A DNA stretch of 64,000 nucleotides from Bradyrhizobium lablabi (GCF_900141755.1 NZ_LT670844.1:2170001-2234000); one strand, 5' to 3'; shown: positions 54,270 through 63,870, counted from the stretch's first letter. Numbers and translations: made by a program. Notes: generated from the sequence alone by a model not told the origin.

Positions 54270-55064
54270 TCACACCGCGACCTCGGCCTTGATGTGCGGG
54301 TGCGGGTCGTAGCCTTCGAGCGCGAAGTCCTCATAGCGGAACGCGAAGATGTTCTTCACCGCGGGATTGATTTTCATCACCGGCAAGGGGCGCGTCGGGC
54401 GCGTCAGTTGCAGCCGCGCCTGCTCGAGATGGTTGGAATAGAGATGCGCATCGCCGAGCGAATGAACGAAATCGCCGGGCTTTAAGCCCGTCACCTGCGC
54501 GACCATCATCGTCAACAGCGCATAGGAGGCGATGTTGAAGGGCACGCCGAGGAATACGTCGGCCGAGCGCTGGTAGAGCTGGCACGATAACTTTCCGTTC
54601 GCCACGTAGAACTGAAACAGGCAATGACAGGGCGGCAGCGCCATCTTGTCGACGTCGGCCGGATTCCATGCGCTCACGATGAGCCGCCGCGAATCCGGGT
54701 TGCGCTTGATCATGTCGATGACATTGGAGATCTGATCGATGCTGCGTCCATCCGGCGCCGGCCAGGACCGCCATTGCGAGCCATAGACCGGGCCGAGATC
54801 GCCATTGGCGTCGGCCCATTCGTCCCAGATCGAAACGCCGTTATCCTTGAGATATTTGATGTTGGTGTCGCCGGCGAGAAACCACAATAATTCGTGCACG
54901 ATGGATTTCAGCGGCAGCTTCTTGGTGGTCAGCATCGGGAATCCGGCGGCCAGATTGAAGCGCATCTGGTGGCCGAAGATCGACAGCGTGCCGGTGCCGG
55001 TGCGGTCATGTTTTTCCGCGCCGTCCGCGAGGATCCGTTCGAGCAGATCGTGATACTGATTCAT
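54270..55064 (-). CDS. thyA: Thymidylate synthase
   Basis: 264 residues, the length of E. coli ThyA. Motifs [44 protein letters not shown], the catalytic Cys146 in [39 protein letters not shown] and [12 protein letters not shown] are all present. It makes dTMP from dUMP using methylene-THF. It is the first gene of the leftward run thyA-GNAT-folA-hflK-hflC-DUF2065-degP. Confidence 0.97.
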   Translation of the reverse strand: MNQYHDLLERILADGAEKHDRTGTGTLSIFGHQMRFNLAAGFPMLTTKKLPLKSIVHELLWFLAGDTNIKYLKDNGVSIWDEWADANGDLGPVYGSQWRSWPAPDGRSIDQISNVIDMIKRNPDSRRLIVSAWNPADVDKMALPPCHCLFQFYVANGKLSCQLYQRSADVFLGVPFNIASYALLTMMVAQVTGLKPGDFVHSLGDAHLYSNHLEQARLQLTRPTRPLPVMKINPAVKNIFAFRYEDFALEGYDPHPHIKAEVAV

Positions 55065-55251
55065 GGCGTTGCGCTGCGGGCCCTGGGATCGAATTTTCTA
55101 GCGGGATCGAATTTTAGCGGCCGGACCAGCCGATCGACAGCGGCGATTCGGCCGATGGCCGCGATTATACCCGGAAAAATGAGGGTTCGGTTGACAAACG
55201 ACAAGGGCGGCGCGCGTTCCACCCGGCGCGCTGGCCGGTTTCAAAGGACTT

Positions 55252-55788
55252 TCATCCGATCAAGCCTGCAAACCCCAAAACACCCCCGGCCAGCAGCAGC
55301 CAGAACGGGTTGAGCCGGGTCGTAAAGGCGAGCACCGCCGAGGCGGCGGTGACCAATGCGGCGATCCAGGTCCGGTCGGAGGTCAGCGCCAGGATCAGGG
55401 CGCTCGCACCCATCAAGCCGATCGACAGCGGCACCAGCGCGGCCTGAATGATGGCGGGCCAACGCGAATGGCTCGATCGCCTGAGAAGCCCGCTGACATA
55501 ATAGGCGAGGACCGCGGTCGGACCACACATCGCAAGCGTCGCTGCGAGTGCGCCGGCAACGCCGGCCACCGCATAGCCGATCAGGGTCACGATCAGCACA
55601 TTCGGTCCCGGCGACATCTGCGATATCGCGAACACATCGGCGAATTGCTTGTCGGTCATCCAATGATGAACGTCGACGGCAAGGCGGTGCATTTCCGGAA
55701 TCGCGGCGTTGGCGCCGCCTACCGCAAACAGCGACATCAGGCCGAATGTCGAGACCAACGCCCAAACCGGGTTGTTGTCTGAATTCAT
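55252..55788 (-). CDS. Chromate transporter, short-chain subunit (C-terminal half type)
   Basis: 178 residues from the ATG at 55788. Six or so membrane helices. Conserved CHR segments: SLFAVGGANAAIPEMHRLAVD, FAISQMSPGPNVLIVTLIGY and VAGALAATLAMCGPTAVLAY. Short CHR proteins work as pairs, and the partner gene overlaps it by 4 bp. Substrate assignment (chromate/sulfate) is by family only. Confidence 0.85.
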   Translation of the reverse strand: MNSDNNPVWALVSTFGLMSLFAVGGANAAIPEMHRLAVDVHHWMTDKQFADVFAISQMSPGPNVLIVTLIGYAVAGVAGALAATLAMCGPTAVLAYYVSGLLRRSSHSRWPAIIQAALVPLSIGLMGASALILALTSDRTWIAALVTAASAVLAFTTRLNPFWLLLAGGVLGFAGLIG

Positions 55789-56387
55789 GCCGCGCCCCGC
55801 TGGCGCATGGCAAAGGTGATGGCGATGCTGAGCGGGATCGCCACCAGCAACACCGCCGGCAACGGCAACCGCAATAATCCGATCGCGACGAACACCGCGG
55901 CCAGCATCGCGAGGCCGACCAGAGCGCGCCGTTTGATGAGCGGCATCATCATCCGGAACACCGCCGACATCAAAAGCCCGACCGCGGCGCAGGACACGCC
56001 CGCCAGGATGCGCCGCAAGGCATCGATTTCGCCGAAATGGGCATAGAGCGCGGCCAGGATGGTCACGACCACGACGGGAGGACCGAGCAGCCCGGTGAAG
56101 GCCGCGACGGCGCCGGCGACCCCGCGAAAGCGCGATCCGAACACCACCGACAAATTGACGATGTTGGGGCCGGGCAGAAAATGACACAGCGCGTAGGTTT
56201 CGTTGAACTCGTCCGCCGTCATCCAGCGGCGCTGATCGACGATGCCGCGCCGCGCCCAGACCAGCACGCCGCCAAAGCCGGCCAGCGACATTTTGGCGAA
56301 CGCGACAAATAGCGCGATCAGGCCGGGCGGGGTCGATGTCGGGGGTTCCATCGCCAGAATGGCGGCGGGCGGCGAATCCGGGGGCAT
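55785..56387 (-). CDS. Chromate transporter, short-chain subunit (N-terminal half type)
   Basis: 200 residues from the ATG at 56387; the ATG at 56351 is a shorter alternative. Conserved CHR segments: FAKMSLAGFGGVLVWARRGI, TYALCHFLPGPNIVNLSVVFG and GLLGPPVVVVTILAALYA. It overlaps the second subunit gene by ATGA at 55785-55788, so the two are a coupled pair. No CHR regulator gene is nearby. Confidence 0.85.
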   Translation of the reverse strand: MPPDSPPAAILAMEPPTSTPPGLIALFVAFAKMSLAGFGGVLVWARRGIVDQRRWMTADEFNETYALCHFLPGPNIVNLSVVFGSRFRGVAGAVAAFTGLLGPPVVVVTILAALYAHFGEIDALRRILAGVSCAAVGLLMSAVFRMMMPLIKRRALVGLAMLAAVFVAIGLLRLPLPAVLLVAIPLSIAITFAMRQRGAA

Positions 56388-56539
56388 GGGTAAAGATTTA
56401 GAACGGGTGGCGCCGCCAGGCCAACCCAAATCGGCGTGTTCCAGGGCCGGAAGCTGCGAATTTCAGGCCGGAAAACGTTGTAAAAGCTCTGTTTTTGTCA
56501 ACTATTGCCCCCTATATTGGGGGTGCCGGTTCGCCGGCT

Positions 56540-56863
56540 ATGGAAATAAATTGCCGCCGCAATAAACCATTCGGACCCGGGGGCAGCACCCGGCGCCTCC
56601 ACCCAAGCCCGCCGCAAATGGCATCGCCTTAAACGAAACGGCGCGGGCTTCGGCGGGGGCGAAACAGGATCGACGAGGGCGTAAAGGGCGTGTTTTTTCT
56701 CGGTATTGTTCCGCCGTTATCGGGCTATGCAATAGTTGCAAACGACAACTATGCTCCGGTTGCTCAGGCCGCGTAAGCGGTTTGAAAAACCAAGTCTAAA
56801 GTCCTAGTGGGTTAAGCTCCGCTAGGCGGGGTTCGGAGGCACCTGGCAACAGAAGCCTCCACT
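56540..56863 (+). ncRNA. ssrA: Permuted two-piece tmRNA (ssrA)
   Basis: The acceptor piece comes first: T-stem CCGGG-GGCAGCA-CCCGG (56577-56593), then CGCCTCC (56594-56600) as the 3' acceptor strand. A spacer of about 50 nt follows. The coding piece starts at about 56655 with GGGGGCGAAACAGGATCGAC, whose first seven bases pair with CGCCTCC. The tag frame at 56738-56776 encodes ANDNYAPVAQAA and ends in TAA. GGAGG with CTGGCAACAG and GCCTCC near 56835-56860 forms the last pseudoknot. Outer ends are approximate. This acceptor-first order is the permuted form known in alphaproteobacteria. Confidence 0.93.
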
Positions 56864-57033
56864 TCATTTTGGGCAGCGGGAATTTGCCTCGAGCCTGAGC
56901 CTATCGCTGAATTTCCGACATCGGCAGCAACGGCTGCTGACCCGGGCCCGCCGCCGGGGTAGCATGGGTCAATTGGCGAGTCGGACGACCGGCTTCGCCG
57001 CCGGTCCGCCGGCAGCATGGACAGGACTTAAGA

Positions 57034-57537
57034 ATGGCGACCGATCATATCCGATACGACGTGCTGGCGCGGGACGCGCTGCGCGGGGTGCTGCGCCGTG
57101 TGCTGGCCGACGCCGCCGAGCACGGGCTGCCCGGCGAGCATCATTTCTTCATCACGTTTCTGTCGACCGCGGAAGGCGTGAAGCTGTCGCCGCGGCTGTT
57201 GGCGCAATATCCGGAGGAGATGACCGTCATCCTCCAGCACCAGTTCTGGGACCTTGTCGTGACCGAGGACCGGTTTGAGGTCGGCCTGTCGTTCGGCGGC
57301 ATCCCGGAACGTCTGGTGATCCCGTTCACCGCCATCAAGAGCTTCTTCGACCCGTCGGTGCAATTCGGCCTGCAATTCGAGCCGTCCGATACCGCGACGG
57401 ACGCGCCGGCCACCAACCTTCCGGCGGCCCCCGCGCCCTCGGCGCTGGCAGCGCCTGCAGCCGAGAATCAGGACCAACCGGCCAAGCCCGGCGAGGGCGC
57501 CGAAGTCGTGCGACTGGATCGCTTCCGCAAGAAATGA
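57034..57537 (+). CDS. sspB: SspB, adaptor for ssrA-tagged proteins
   Basis: 167 residues. The alphaproteobacterial SspB-like core (LRGVLRRVLADAAEHGLPGE, HHFFITFLSTAEGVKLSPR, MTVILQHQFWDLVV and FGGIPERLVIPFTAIKSFFDP) is followed by an Ala/Pro-rich flexible linker and a basic, conserved C-terminal peptide (VVRLDRFRKK) that docks on ClpX. It brings ssrA-tagged substrates to ClpXP. It is encoded about 170 bp downstream of ssrA on the same strand, so the tag and its adaptor are linked in this genome. Confidence 0.93.
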   Translation: MATDHIRYDVLARDALRGVLRRVLADAAEHGLPGEHHFFITFLSTAEGVKLSPRLLAQYPEEMTVILQHQFWDLVVTEDRFEVGLSFGGIPERLVIPFTAIKSFFDPSVQFGLQFEPSDTATDAPATNLPAAPAPSALAAPAAENQDQPAKPGEGAEVVRLDRFRKK

Positions 57538-57626
57538 CCGGCGCGAGGCGACCTGCGCCAGTCGAAAAATGAGGGCGCGTGAACTTCTCTTCGAAAGATG
57601 CGGCCCTCGTGTAACGGACGTTGTTC

Positions 57627-59045
57627 ATGGACCGGTCGACAACCTCATCGCAGTCCCATTCCACGCGCACTGAAACCGACAGTTTTGGGCCGATCGAGGT
57701 TGAGGCCAGCCGCTACTGGGGCGCGCAGACCGAACGATCGCGGCAGAATTTCCGCATCGGCCACGACCGCATGCCGATGGACATCATCCGCGCGCTCGGC
57801 ATCGTCAAGCTTGCCGCCGCCGAGACCAACCGCGAGCTCGGGCTCATCGACCAGCGCCGCGCCCGCACCATCATCCGCGCCGCGCGCGAGGTGATCGAGG
57901 GCAAATTCGACGATCATTTTCCGCTGGTGGTCTGGCAGACCGGTTCCGGCACCCAGACCAACATGAACCTCAACGAGGTGATCGCCAACCGCGCCAACGA
58001 ACTGCTCGGCGGCAAGCTCGGCGCCAAGAAGCCCGTGCATCCCAACGATCACGTCAACATGAGCCAGTCGTCGAACGACTCGTTCCCGACCGCCATGCAC
58101 ATTGCCGCGGCGATGCGGATCGTCGGCGATCTGATTCCGGCGCTGGAAGAACTTCTTGGCGCGCTGCGAGCGAAGGAAAAAGAATTCGCGCACATCGTCA
58201 AGATCGGCCGCACCCACACCCAGGACGCAACGCCGCTGACGCTTGGCCAGGAATTCTCCGGCTACGCCGCGCAGGTCGCAAGCGGCATCGCGCGGCTGCG
58301 CGTGGCGGTAAAGGAACTTTACCCGCTGGCGCAGGGCGGCACCGCGGTCGGCACCGGGCTGAATTCGAAACCGAAATTCGCCAGGCTGTTTGCAAAGCAC
58401 GTCGCCAACATCACAAAAATGCCCTTCACCAGCGCCGCCAACAAGTTCGAGGCGCTGGCCTCCAATGACGCCTATGTGTTCGTGCACGGCGCCATCAACT
58501 CGGTGGCGACCGGGCTGTTCAAGATCGCCAACGATATTCGGTTGTTGGGTTCCGGTCCGCGTTCCGGCATCGGCGAATTGATCCTGCCGGAAAACGAACC
58601 GGGGTCCTCGATCATGCCCGGCAAGGTCAACCCGACGCAGAGCGAAGCGATGACCATGGTCTGCTGCCAGGTGTTCGGCAATGAAACCACCATCACGGTT
58701 GCCGGCAGCCAGGGCCATTTCGAGCTCAACGTCTACAAGCCGGTGCTGGCATATTGCATGATGCATTCCATTCAATTGCTGGCCGACGTCTCGCGCTCCT
58801 TCACCGAACATTGCGTCAAGGGAATCCGCGCCGACGAAAAGCGCATCCGGGAATTGATGGAACGCTCGCTGATGTTGGTGACTGCGCTTGCGCCCAGAAT
58901 CGGCTACGACAACGCCGCCAAGGTTGCCAAGACGGCGCACGCCCGTGGAACCACGTTGAAGGAAGAAGCGGTGCGGCTGGGCTTTGTTTCCGGCGATGAA
59001 TTCGACCGGCTGGTGCGGCCGGAAAAAATGACGCACCCGGGCTGA
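57627..59045 (+). CDS. fumC: Class II fumarate hydratase
   Basis: 472 residues from the ATG at 57627 (a TTG at 57621 is in frame). Features: [66 protein letters not shown] and the superfamily signature [16 protein letters not shown]. It interconverts fumarate and malate and is oxygen-stable. The gene stands alone, with a hairpin shortly downstream. Confidence 0.97.
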   Translation: MDRSTTSSQSHSTRTETDSFGPIEVEASRYWGAQTERSRQNFRIGHDRMPMDIIRALGIVKLAAAETNRELGLIDQRRARTIIRAAREVIEGKFDDHFPLVVWQTGSGTQTNMNLNEVIANRANELLGGKLGAKKPVHPNDHVNMSQSSNDSFPTAMHIAAAMRIVGDLIPALEELLGALRAKEKEFAHIVKIGRTHTQDATPLTLGQEFSGYAAQVASGIARLRVAVKELYPLAQGGTAVGTGLNSKPKFARLFAKHVANITKMPFTSAANKFEALASNDAYVFVHGAINSVATGLFKIANDIRLLGSGPRSGIGELILPENEPGSSIMPGKVNPTQSEAMTMVCCQVFGNETTITVAGSQGHFELNVYKPVLAYCMMHSIQLLADVSRSFTEHCVKGIRADEKRIRELMERSLMLVTALAPRIGYDNAAKVAKTAHARGTTLKEEAVRLGFVSGDEFDRLVRPEKMTHPG

Positions 59046-59057
59046 TCGCGGCACGGC

Positions 59058-59079
59058 GACCCCGTGCGAATACGGGGTC
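59058..59079 (+). terminator. Possible terminator after fumC
   Basis: GACCCCGT and ACGGGGTC form an 8-bp stem with a GCGAAT loop 12 bp past the fumC stop. No T-run follows, so it may only stabilise the transcript end. Confidence 0.35.
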
Positions 59080-59169
59080 AGCGAATAGTTGTGGGTGATA
59101 ATGCCCAAAGACTGATAACGATCGTCTATCCTCGCTGCGTGGCGGCGTGGTAGAGGATGAATTATTTTC

Positions 59170-59188
59170 TGTTCCGCAGAGCGGAACA
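59170..59188. promoter_or_regulatory. Perfect 19-bp dyad in AT-rich intergenic region
   Basis: TGTTCCGC and GCGGAACA flank a 3-bp centre (AGA). The dyad is set in AT-rich sequence (TTATTTTC before, TATTTATT after) upstream of the DUF4169/ribbon-helix-helix genes. A regulator site or a transcript hairpin are both possible; no factor is known. Confidence 0.4.
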
Positions 59189-59323
59189 TATTTATTGATG
59201 CTGTCAGAGGACGATTACGGGGATTTCCCAGATGATGAGCGAGCCGGTTAATACCCAGCGCGACCACCTACGCCTCCGTGAAAATGCCGCCAGCTCTCAA
59301 CCTGTAAATTGACGGGGGCGAGC

Positions 59324-59512
59324 ATGGGGGACGTAGTCAACCTGAAGCGATTTAGAAAGCGCGCTGAGCGAGAGCAGTCGGCGAAACAGGCCGACACCAA
59401 CCGATTGCAATTTGGCCGAACCAAATCCGAAGGGAAGCGCGAGGAACAACGCACCAGGCGTGCGAGCGAACTATTGGATCAGCACCGGATCGACGGCGAG
59501 GACGCATCATGA
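59324..59512 (+). CDS. DUF4169 small basic protein
   Basis: 62 residues, highly charged: MGDVVNLKRFRKRAEREQSA then NRLQFGRTKSEGKREEQRTR. The MGDVVNLxxFRKR N-terminus is the DUF4169 signature. GGGGGC precedes the ATG. The stop overlaps the next start by 4 bp (ATGA). DUF4169 and a ribbon-helix-helix protein are often adjacent in rhizobia. Function unknown. Confidence 0.8.
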   Translation: MGDVVNLKRFRKRAEREQSAKQADTNRLQFGRTKSEGKREEQRTRRASELLDQHRIDGEDAS

Positions 59513-59760
59513 AATCGCCCGTCGTGAAGCGCTCGATCGTGGTCGGCGGCCACAAGACCAGCGTCAGCCTCGAAGAGGCGTTCTGGAACGGCATGAAGGA
59601 AATCTCGGGAATGCGCGACATGACGCTGTCCGAACTGGTCGGCGAGATCGACAGCAATCGCCAGCAAGGCAACCTGTCGTCCGCCATTCGCCTTTTCGTG
59701 CTGGATTATTTCCGGACCCGCGCCACGCCCACCGCATCGGAATCGAAGCCGCAGAGCTAG
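59509..59760 (+). CDS. Ribbon-helix-helix (RHH_4-like) protein
   Basis: 83 residues. The ribbon VKRSIVVGGHKTSVSLEEAFW, followed by helices WNGMKEISGMRDMTLSELV and SAIRLFVLDYF, fits the ribbon-helix-helix DNA-binding fold and the common downstream partner of DUF4169. Likely a DNA-binding regulator; its target is unknown (the 59170 dyad is one candidate). It is translationally coupled to DUF4169. Confidence 0.8.
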   Translation: MKSPVVKRSIVVGGHKTSVSLEEAFWNGMKEISGMRDMTLSELVGEIDSNRQQGNLSSAIRLFVLDYFRTRATPTASESKPQS

Positions 59761-59871
59761 GCCGTGCTTCGCTGAGGCACGAACTCGTAGACCAGGATCA
59801 GCGCTGCCCTCATGCCACCCGGCGCTTTTTGGTCGTGCGCTTCCTCTCCGCGAATGATGCGGACGCGATCG

Positions 59872-61347
59872 CTACGGAGTCCGCGACGTAAAGCCATCGG
59901 TCAGCGTCTGCATGAAGGCGACCAGCGCGTCCTCTTCTGCGTCAGACAGGCCGAGGTTCCCGACTTTGCTCGTGTTCATGTTCTGGGTCGACTCCGGCGC
60001 GGGCCAGCACGTCGTACCTTCACCGGGATCGTGGGGTTTGCATCGGGGCAGGACGTCGCGCGTGTTGTAGAAATGCACGATCTGTTTCAGGCTCGTGAAA
60101 TATCCATTATGACCATACGCTTTCACGAAGGCCGGATACGGCCGCTTGTCGACATTGCGCAGCGTCGGCACTTGAATTCGCGCCTGGTTGTCCGGCGCCA
60201 GTTTAAGCCATCGCTGATCCACCGCGGAGGGCTGGCTGAGGAGATGCCCTTGACTGAGAAAAGTGCCGACGCCGCCATCGACGAATGACGGTCCCTGCGG
60301 GTTGGCAACATAGCCCAACGCGTCGGGCCGATTTTCCTCATAGTAAGGAAGCCTCGGATTGGCTGGAGTGCCGATATTGCTGGCGGTGAAGTCGGTGAAC
60401 AGCGGGTCTTCGCCGGGGCCGCCGTCACGGTGACACTCGTTGCATCGCGCCTGGCCGCGGAACAGCTCGTATCCCTGCTGCTCCTGCGGCGTCAACTTCG
60501 CCTTGTTCGCGAGGACTGCGTCGAACTTCGAGGTGAACGACGTCACTTCGGCAGAGGCTTCATAGCCCGCGATCGATTGCGCCATCTGGTCGAAGCTGGT
60601 GCTGACCCGGCCGCGATCCATCGCGCTCAGATGAACCGGCAATGCTTGGCCGGCGATCGGCGGCCCCGGCCGGTTGCAGACCTCTTCCACATCGCCTGGC
60701 CATGCGATCGCGAAGGCCTGCGGCCCCCACAGGCTTTCGAACAACGCGCGATAAGGCCGCTGCGAGGCCCGATAGACCGCGCAGGCGATATCGGGCAGGC
60801 CCATTTCCACCGGATTGGTCGGCGGACCTTGCGCCTGCTCGGCGGCCGGGTTGCCCAGCCGGCGTCCCGTCGCGCGCATATCCCAGAAATTGCCGCCGAC
60901 GAGGTCGCCCTGTCCCGGATTATAATGCAACACGGGCGACAGCGGTGCGTAGGCGTGCGATTGCGGCTTGCGATCACTAAATCGCGTGCGCACTGAACCG
61001 GGATAGGCGCCGGTCGTGCGGTTCAACTCCGACACCGGACCGGTAAAGCCCGTCTCAGGCATGTGACAGAAGGCACAAGCCTCGTTGCGATATACCGACA
61101 AATCCTTGTCGTACAGCATCAACTTGCCAAGCAACTCGATTTGCTGGATCTGATTGTCCGGCGGAGCTGCAAGCCGCTCGATAGCCTGCGCTTCGATACG
61201 GTCGATCTCGGCCTCGACCTGTGCAATTTCCTCAAGCGCCCGAGGCGAGAGCTTTGAGCTAGGCTGGTCCGCGTTCGGCGCACCCGCGCCCGGCGTGAGG
61301 ACGAATATAGCCGCTACGATCCCCAAGAGCGTACGCTTTGTCTTCAC
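59872..61347 (-). CDS. Di-heme cytochrome c peroxidase (MauG/CcpA family)
   Basis: 491 residues from a GTG start. A signal peptide (LLGIVAAIFVLTPGAGA) is followed by two c-type haem motifs, CAFCH in NEACAFCHMPETGF and CNECH in ARCNECHRDGG, and the conserved LRNVDKRPYPAFVKAYGHNGYF with its distal ligand histidine. Size is larger than typical bacterial CCP (about 330), which fits the wider MauG-like peroxidase group. It acts in the periplasm, removing peroxide with electrons from a cytochrome. Single gene, no partner visible. Confidence 0.88.
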   Translation of the reverse strand: MKTKRTLLGIVAAIFVLTPGAGAPNADQPSSKLSPRALEEIAQVEAEIDRIEAQAIERLAAPPDNQIQQIELLGKLMLYDKDLSVYRNEACAFCHMPETGFTGPVSELNRTTGAYPGSVRTRFSDRKPQSHAYAPLSPVLHYNPGQGDLVGGNFWDMRATGRRLGNPAAEQAQGPPTNPVEMGLPDIACAVYRASQRPYRALFESLWGPQAFAIAWPGDVEEVCNRPGPPIAGQALPVHLSAMDRGRVSTSFDQMAQSIAGYEASAEVTSFTSKFDAVLANKAKLTPQEQQGYELFRGQARCNECHRDGGPGEDPLFTDFTASNIGTPANPRLPYYEENRPDALGYVANPQGPSFVDGGVGTFLSQGHLLSQPSAVDQRWLKLAPDNQARIQVPTLRNVDKRPYPAFVKAYGHNGYFTSLKQIVHFYNTRDVLPRCKPHDPGEGTTCWPAPESTQNMNTSKVGNLGLSDAEEDALVAFMQTLTDGFTSRTP

Positions 61348-61564
61348 TTTGGAACCCTGCCAGCGCTAAACCCCGCGCGCATGCCATAGCACCATGCTCC
61401 GATCGCTTTAAGACAGCGAACGCCCCGCAATACTAAATTCTATTTTATGATTTCCTCAAATCGGGAGCGCCCAGCGCCAGTGCGGCCATCGCAGGGTGAG
61501 CTACGTTTCACCGGCTGCGCGGCGCATCCACAACGAGACGCGCCGCGCAGTGGCATCGCGGCGT

Positions 61565-62176
61565 TCAATAAACGAGGCCGGTGCCGGGCGGTTGTTCGAG
61601 CGCTGCGGCCAGCGACCGGTACTCCGCGCAATCGGTCCCGCAAATCGCGGCGATTCGGCGCAGATGGTACTCCGCCTGATCGCGGTTGCCCTGCTCGATC
61701 TGCCACAGGCCGTAATAATTCCAGGTCAGCACATGGTTCGGATCGGCTTTCAGCGCGCGCTCGTACCAAATCTGCGAAAGCTTGTAGTCGCCGAGCTTGC
61801 GATAGGAATAGCCGATCAGATTGGCCACGTTCGGGTGATCGTCGCGGCCGAGCGTCTTAAGCTGCTCGATGGCGGCGGCATAGTCGTTATGGTCGTAGAT
61901 CGTCGCATAGGCTTCGCGATAACCCTTGGCAAAGGCGGGGTCGTCAAACGCCGAGGACTGTTTGCTGGGCTTCTTTTTGGCCCGGTGGGTGGTGTAGGTC
62001 CCCTTGGTTTCCGACGCCCGCGGGGGAGCGGGGTGCATGATGTCTTCTCCACCAGGGCCTCCGCCTCCTCCGCCTCCGCCGCCGCCAGCGGCAAACGCCG
62101 GCATCATCGAGGGCGCGGCGATCAGCGCCATTGAAAAAGTTCCCAGCGTCAGCAACTTGACCACCGATTTGATCAT
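61565..62176 (-). CDS. Exported TPR protein with polyglycine stretch
   Basis: 203 residues from the ATG at 62176. Signal peptide (LLTLGTFSMALIAAPSMMPAFA), then a run of about ten glycines, a Pro/Lys-rich spacer with AKKKPSKQ, and three TPR-like units (YAAAIEQLKTLGRDDHPNVAN, LSQIWYERALKADPNHVLTW and AEYHLRRIAAICG). Probably a periplasmic scaffolding protein. It follows the caspase-like gene by about 170 bp on the same strand. Confidence 0.8.
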   Translation of the reverse strand: MIKSVVKLLTLGTFSMALIAAPSMMPAFAAGGGGGGGGGGPGGEDIMHPAPPRASETKGTYTTHRAKKKPSKQSSAFDDPAFAKGYREAYATIYDHNDYAAAIEQLKTLGRDDHPNVANLIGYSYRKLGDYKLSQIWYERALKADPNHVLTWNYYGLWQIEQGNRDQAEYHLRRIAAICGTDCAEYRSLAAALEQPPGTGLVY

Positions 62177-62346
62177 GCCTGTCTCCTGCGTTCCCTGCGT
62201 GAACCCGCCAGCCGCCTCTATAAACCCCAGCCGGCAAAGGACATTCCCGAGGAAATTTTGCTGCCAGGAAACGCGATGAGTCCGGAATGTTGCCATTTCC
62301 GGACTCATCGCAACCAATCAATGCCTGACGTAAGCCGGGCGGCGAT

Positions 62347-63870
62347 CTAATATCTGCCGCCGGTGGTGCCGGGGTGCATGCCGCCGCTGCCCATGCCACC
62401 GCCGCGACCCATGCCACCTCCCATGCCGCCGCCCATGCCGAGGCCAATACCAAGGCCGATCCCGACGCCTTCCATCACGGCGCCTGGCGGCGGACCGGAC
62501 GGGTGCTGCTCGACGACGACCTCCTCGGGCGGCTGCTTGCGCTTCGGGGTAGGCTTATCGACCCGCTTGATGGGCAGATCGACATGCTTGATCGGCGGCG
62601 GCGGCGTGTCCTCCTTATCCACTTTCTTCTTCAAGGTCGGCGTCGGTACCGGCGTGATGTTGCAAGGACAGGTCGGCCCCAGCGCGACATTGGTCGGCTG
62701 AAGCAGCGACGCGTTGGCTGCGAGCGAGCGGTTGCGGACGCGCTCCTCCATCTTGCGCGCGGTGGCCGCCAGATCGCTGCTGCCATAGGTCGCGAGGAAC
62801 GTCTCGAAGCCTGCCGCCGTATTGACCGCGACGGCATTTTCCCATGCCTCCATCACGCGCCGGCGTTCGAGCAGCGAGCGCACCCGCGGGGTATATGTCG
62901 ATTGGGCGAACAGCACGGTAAACGCCTCATAGGCCGGGGCCGAATCGTCCGCGATCACGAGATCATAGGCGACCTTCGGCTCCTTGCCTTTCAGATCCCG
63001 GCGCCAGTCGTCCGCGCTCTTTGCCGGCGCTGAGGGCGGCTTCGTCGTCGCCGCGGCGCCTTGACCTGTTCCTTGCCCCGTACCCGTGTCAGAGGCGACG
63101 AACTTGAAGTCGGTCGTCAGCGACGAGCTTTCCCAGGGAACCTGGCGTCCATCGGTCGCCTGGTTCACCGCGACACGGACGCGTTTGAAGGCTTCTTCGA
63201 TCGGCACGTTTGGCTGCTTCGCGACCGAGAGCAGCGCCGTGGTGTAGGGGCTGTCATCGCCGTTGCCGTCTTCGGCTTCCGCGCCCGGCGAGGTCGAAAA
63301 CGAAATGAACGAACCCGGTGAGCCGGCCTTGGTATCGACGATCGCAAGCCCGTGGCCGGCGGTCCCATTCAGCGCCGGGAACGGATTGTTGCGGCAGGCG
63401 TCGAGCATGTAGATGCGCATCCGCGTCGGCAGCGCGCCGAGCGTGTTCATGAGATCGTTGAGCCGAACCGCCTGCAGCGGAATGTCGGCTTCGCGCTTCG
63501 GATCGACATCGACCGGCACCAGATAATTCTCGCCGTCGATCTGCAATCCGTGGCCGGCATAGAACACCGCTGCGACCGTGTCGGGTCCGCTAGCCTGGAC
63601 CTTGGCGGCAAAGTCGCTGATGGCCTGGCGCATGTCGGCCTGCGACAGATCGGGCGCCGCGGTGACCTGGAAGCCAGAGTTCGTCAACAAATCCGCCATT
63701 CGCTTGCCGTCGTTCTCGGCGTTGGGCAGCGCCGGCACCGCGCGGTAGGCCGACTGGCCGATGACGAGCGCCAGCCGGTTTTCCGCGGCGCTAGCGTGAG
63801 AGGCGGAAATGAGCGGAGATAGCAAGAGCGTGGACGCAAGCAACAAATCGCGAAAAACGGAACGGCGCAT
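62347..63870 (-). CDS. Exported caspase-fold (peptidase C14) protein
   Basis: 507 residues; GGAGGTGTC precedes the ATG. A signal peptide (DLLLASTLLLSPLISASHASA) is followed by a caspase p20-like domain with the catalytic dyad H107 in FYAGHG and C159 in MLDACRNNP, and its p10-like continuation (GSFISFSTSPGAEAEDGNGD). A Pro/Ala linker follows, then a helical region (residues 290-400). The tail has KKKVDKEDTPPPP and then Gly/Met repeats (MGGGMGGGMGRGGG). Such metacaspase-like proteins are periplasmic; cleavage targets are unknown. Confidence 0.85.
   Translation of the reverse strand: MRRSVFRDLLLASTLLLSPLISASHASAAENRLALVIGQSAYRAVPALPNAENDGKRMADLLTNSGFQVTAAPDLSQADMRQAISDFAAKVQASGPDTVAAVFYAGHGLQIDGENYLVPVDVDPKREADIPLQAVRLNDLMNTLGALPTRMRIYMLDACRNNPFPALNGTAGHGLAIVDTKAGSPGSFISFSTSPGAEAEDGNGDDSPYTTALLSVAKQPNVPIEEAFKRVRVAVNQATDGRQVPWESSSLTTDFKFVASDTGTGQGTGQGAAATTKPPSAPAKSADDWRRDLKGKEPKVAYDLVIADDSAPAYEAFTVLFAQSTYTPRVRSLLERRRVMEAWENAVAVNTAAGFETFLATYGSSDLAATARKMEERVRNRSLAANASLLQPTNVALGPTCPCNITPVPTPTLKKKVDKEDTPPPPIKHVDLPIKRVDKPTPKRKQPPEEVVVEQHPSGPPPGAVMEGVGIGLGIGLGMGGGMGGGMGRGGGMGSGGMHPGTTGGRY

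Noticed and set aside
55085..55120. Tandem GGGATCGAATTTT(C)TAGC duplication upstream of thyA
   Set aside because: Only two short copies, without symmetry or any promoter-like element; probably a chance slippage duplication.
57645..59267. 540-codon minus-strand frame opposite fumC
   Set aside because: Antisense shadow of fumC, whose signature motifs are intact on the plus strand.
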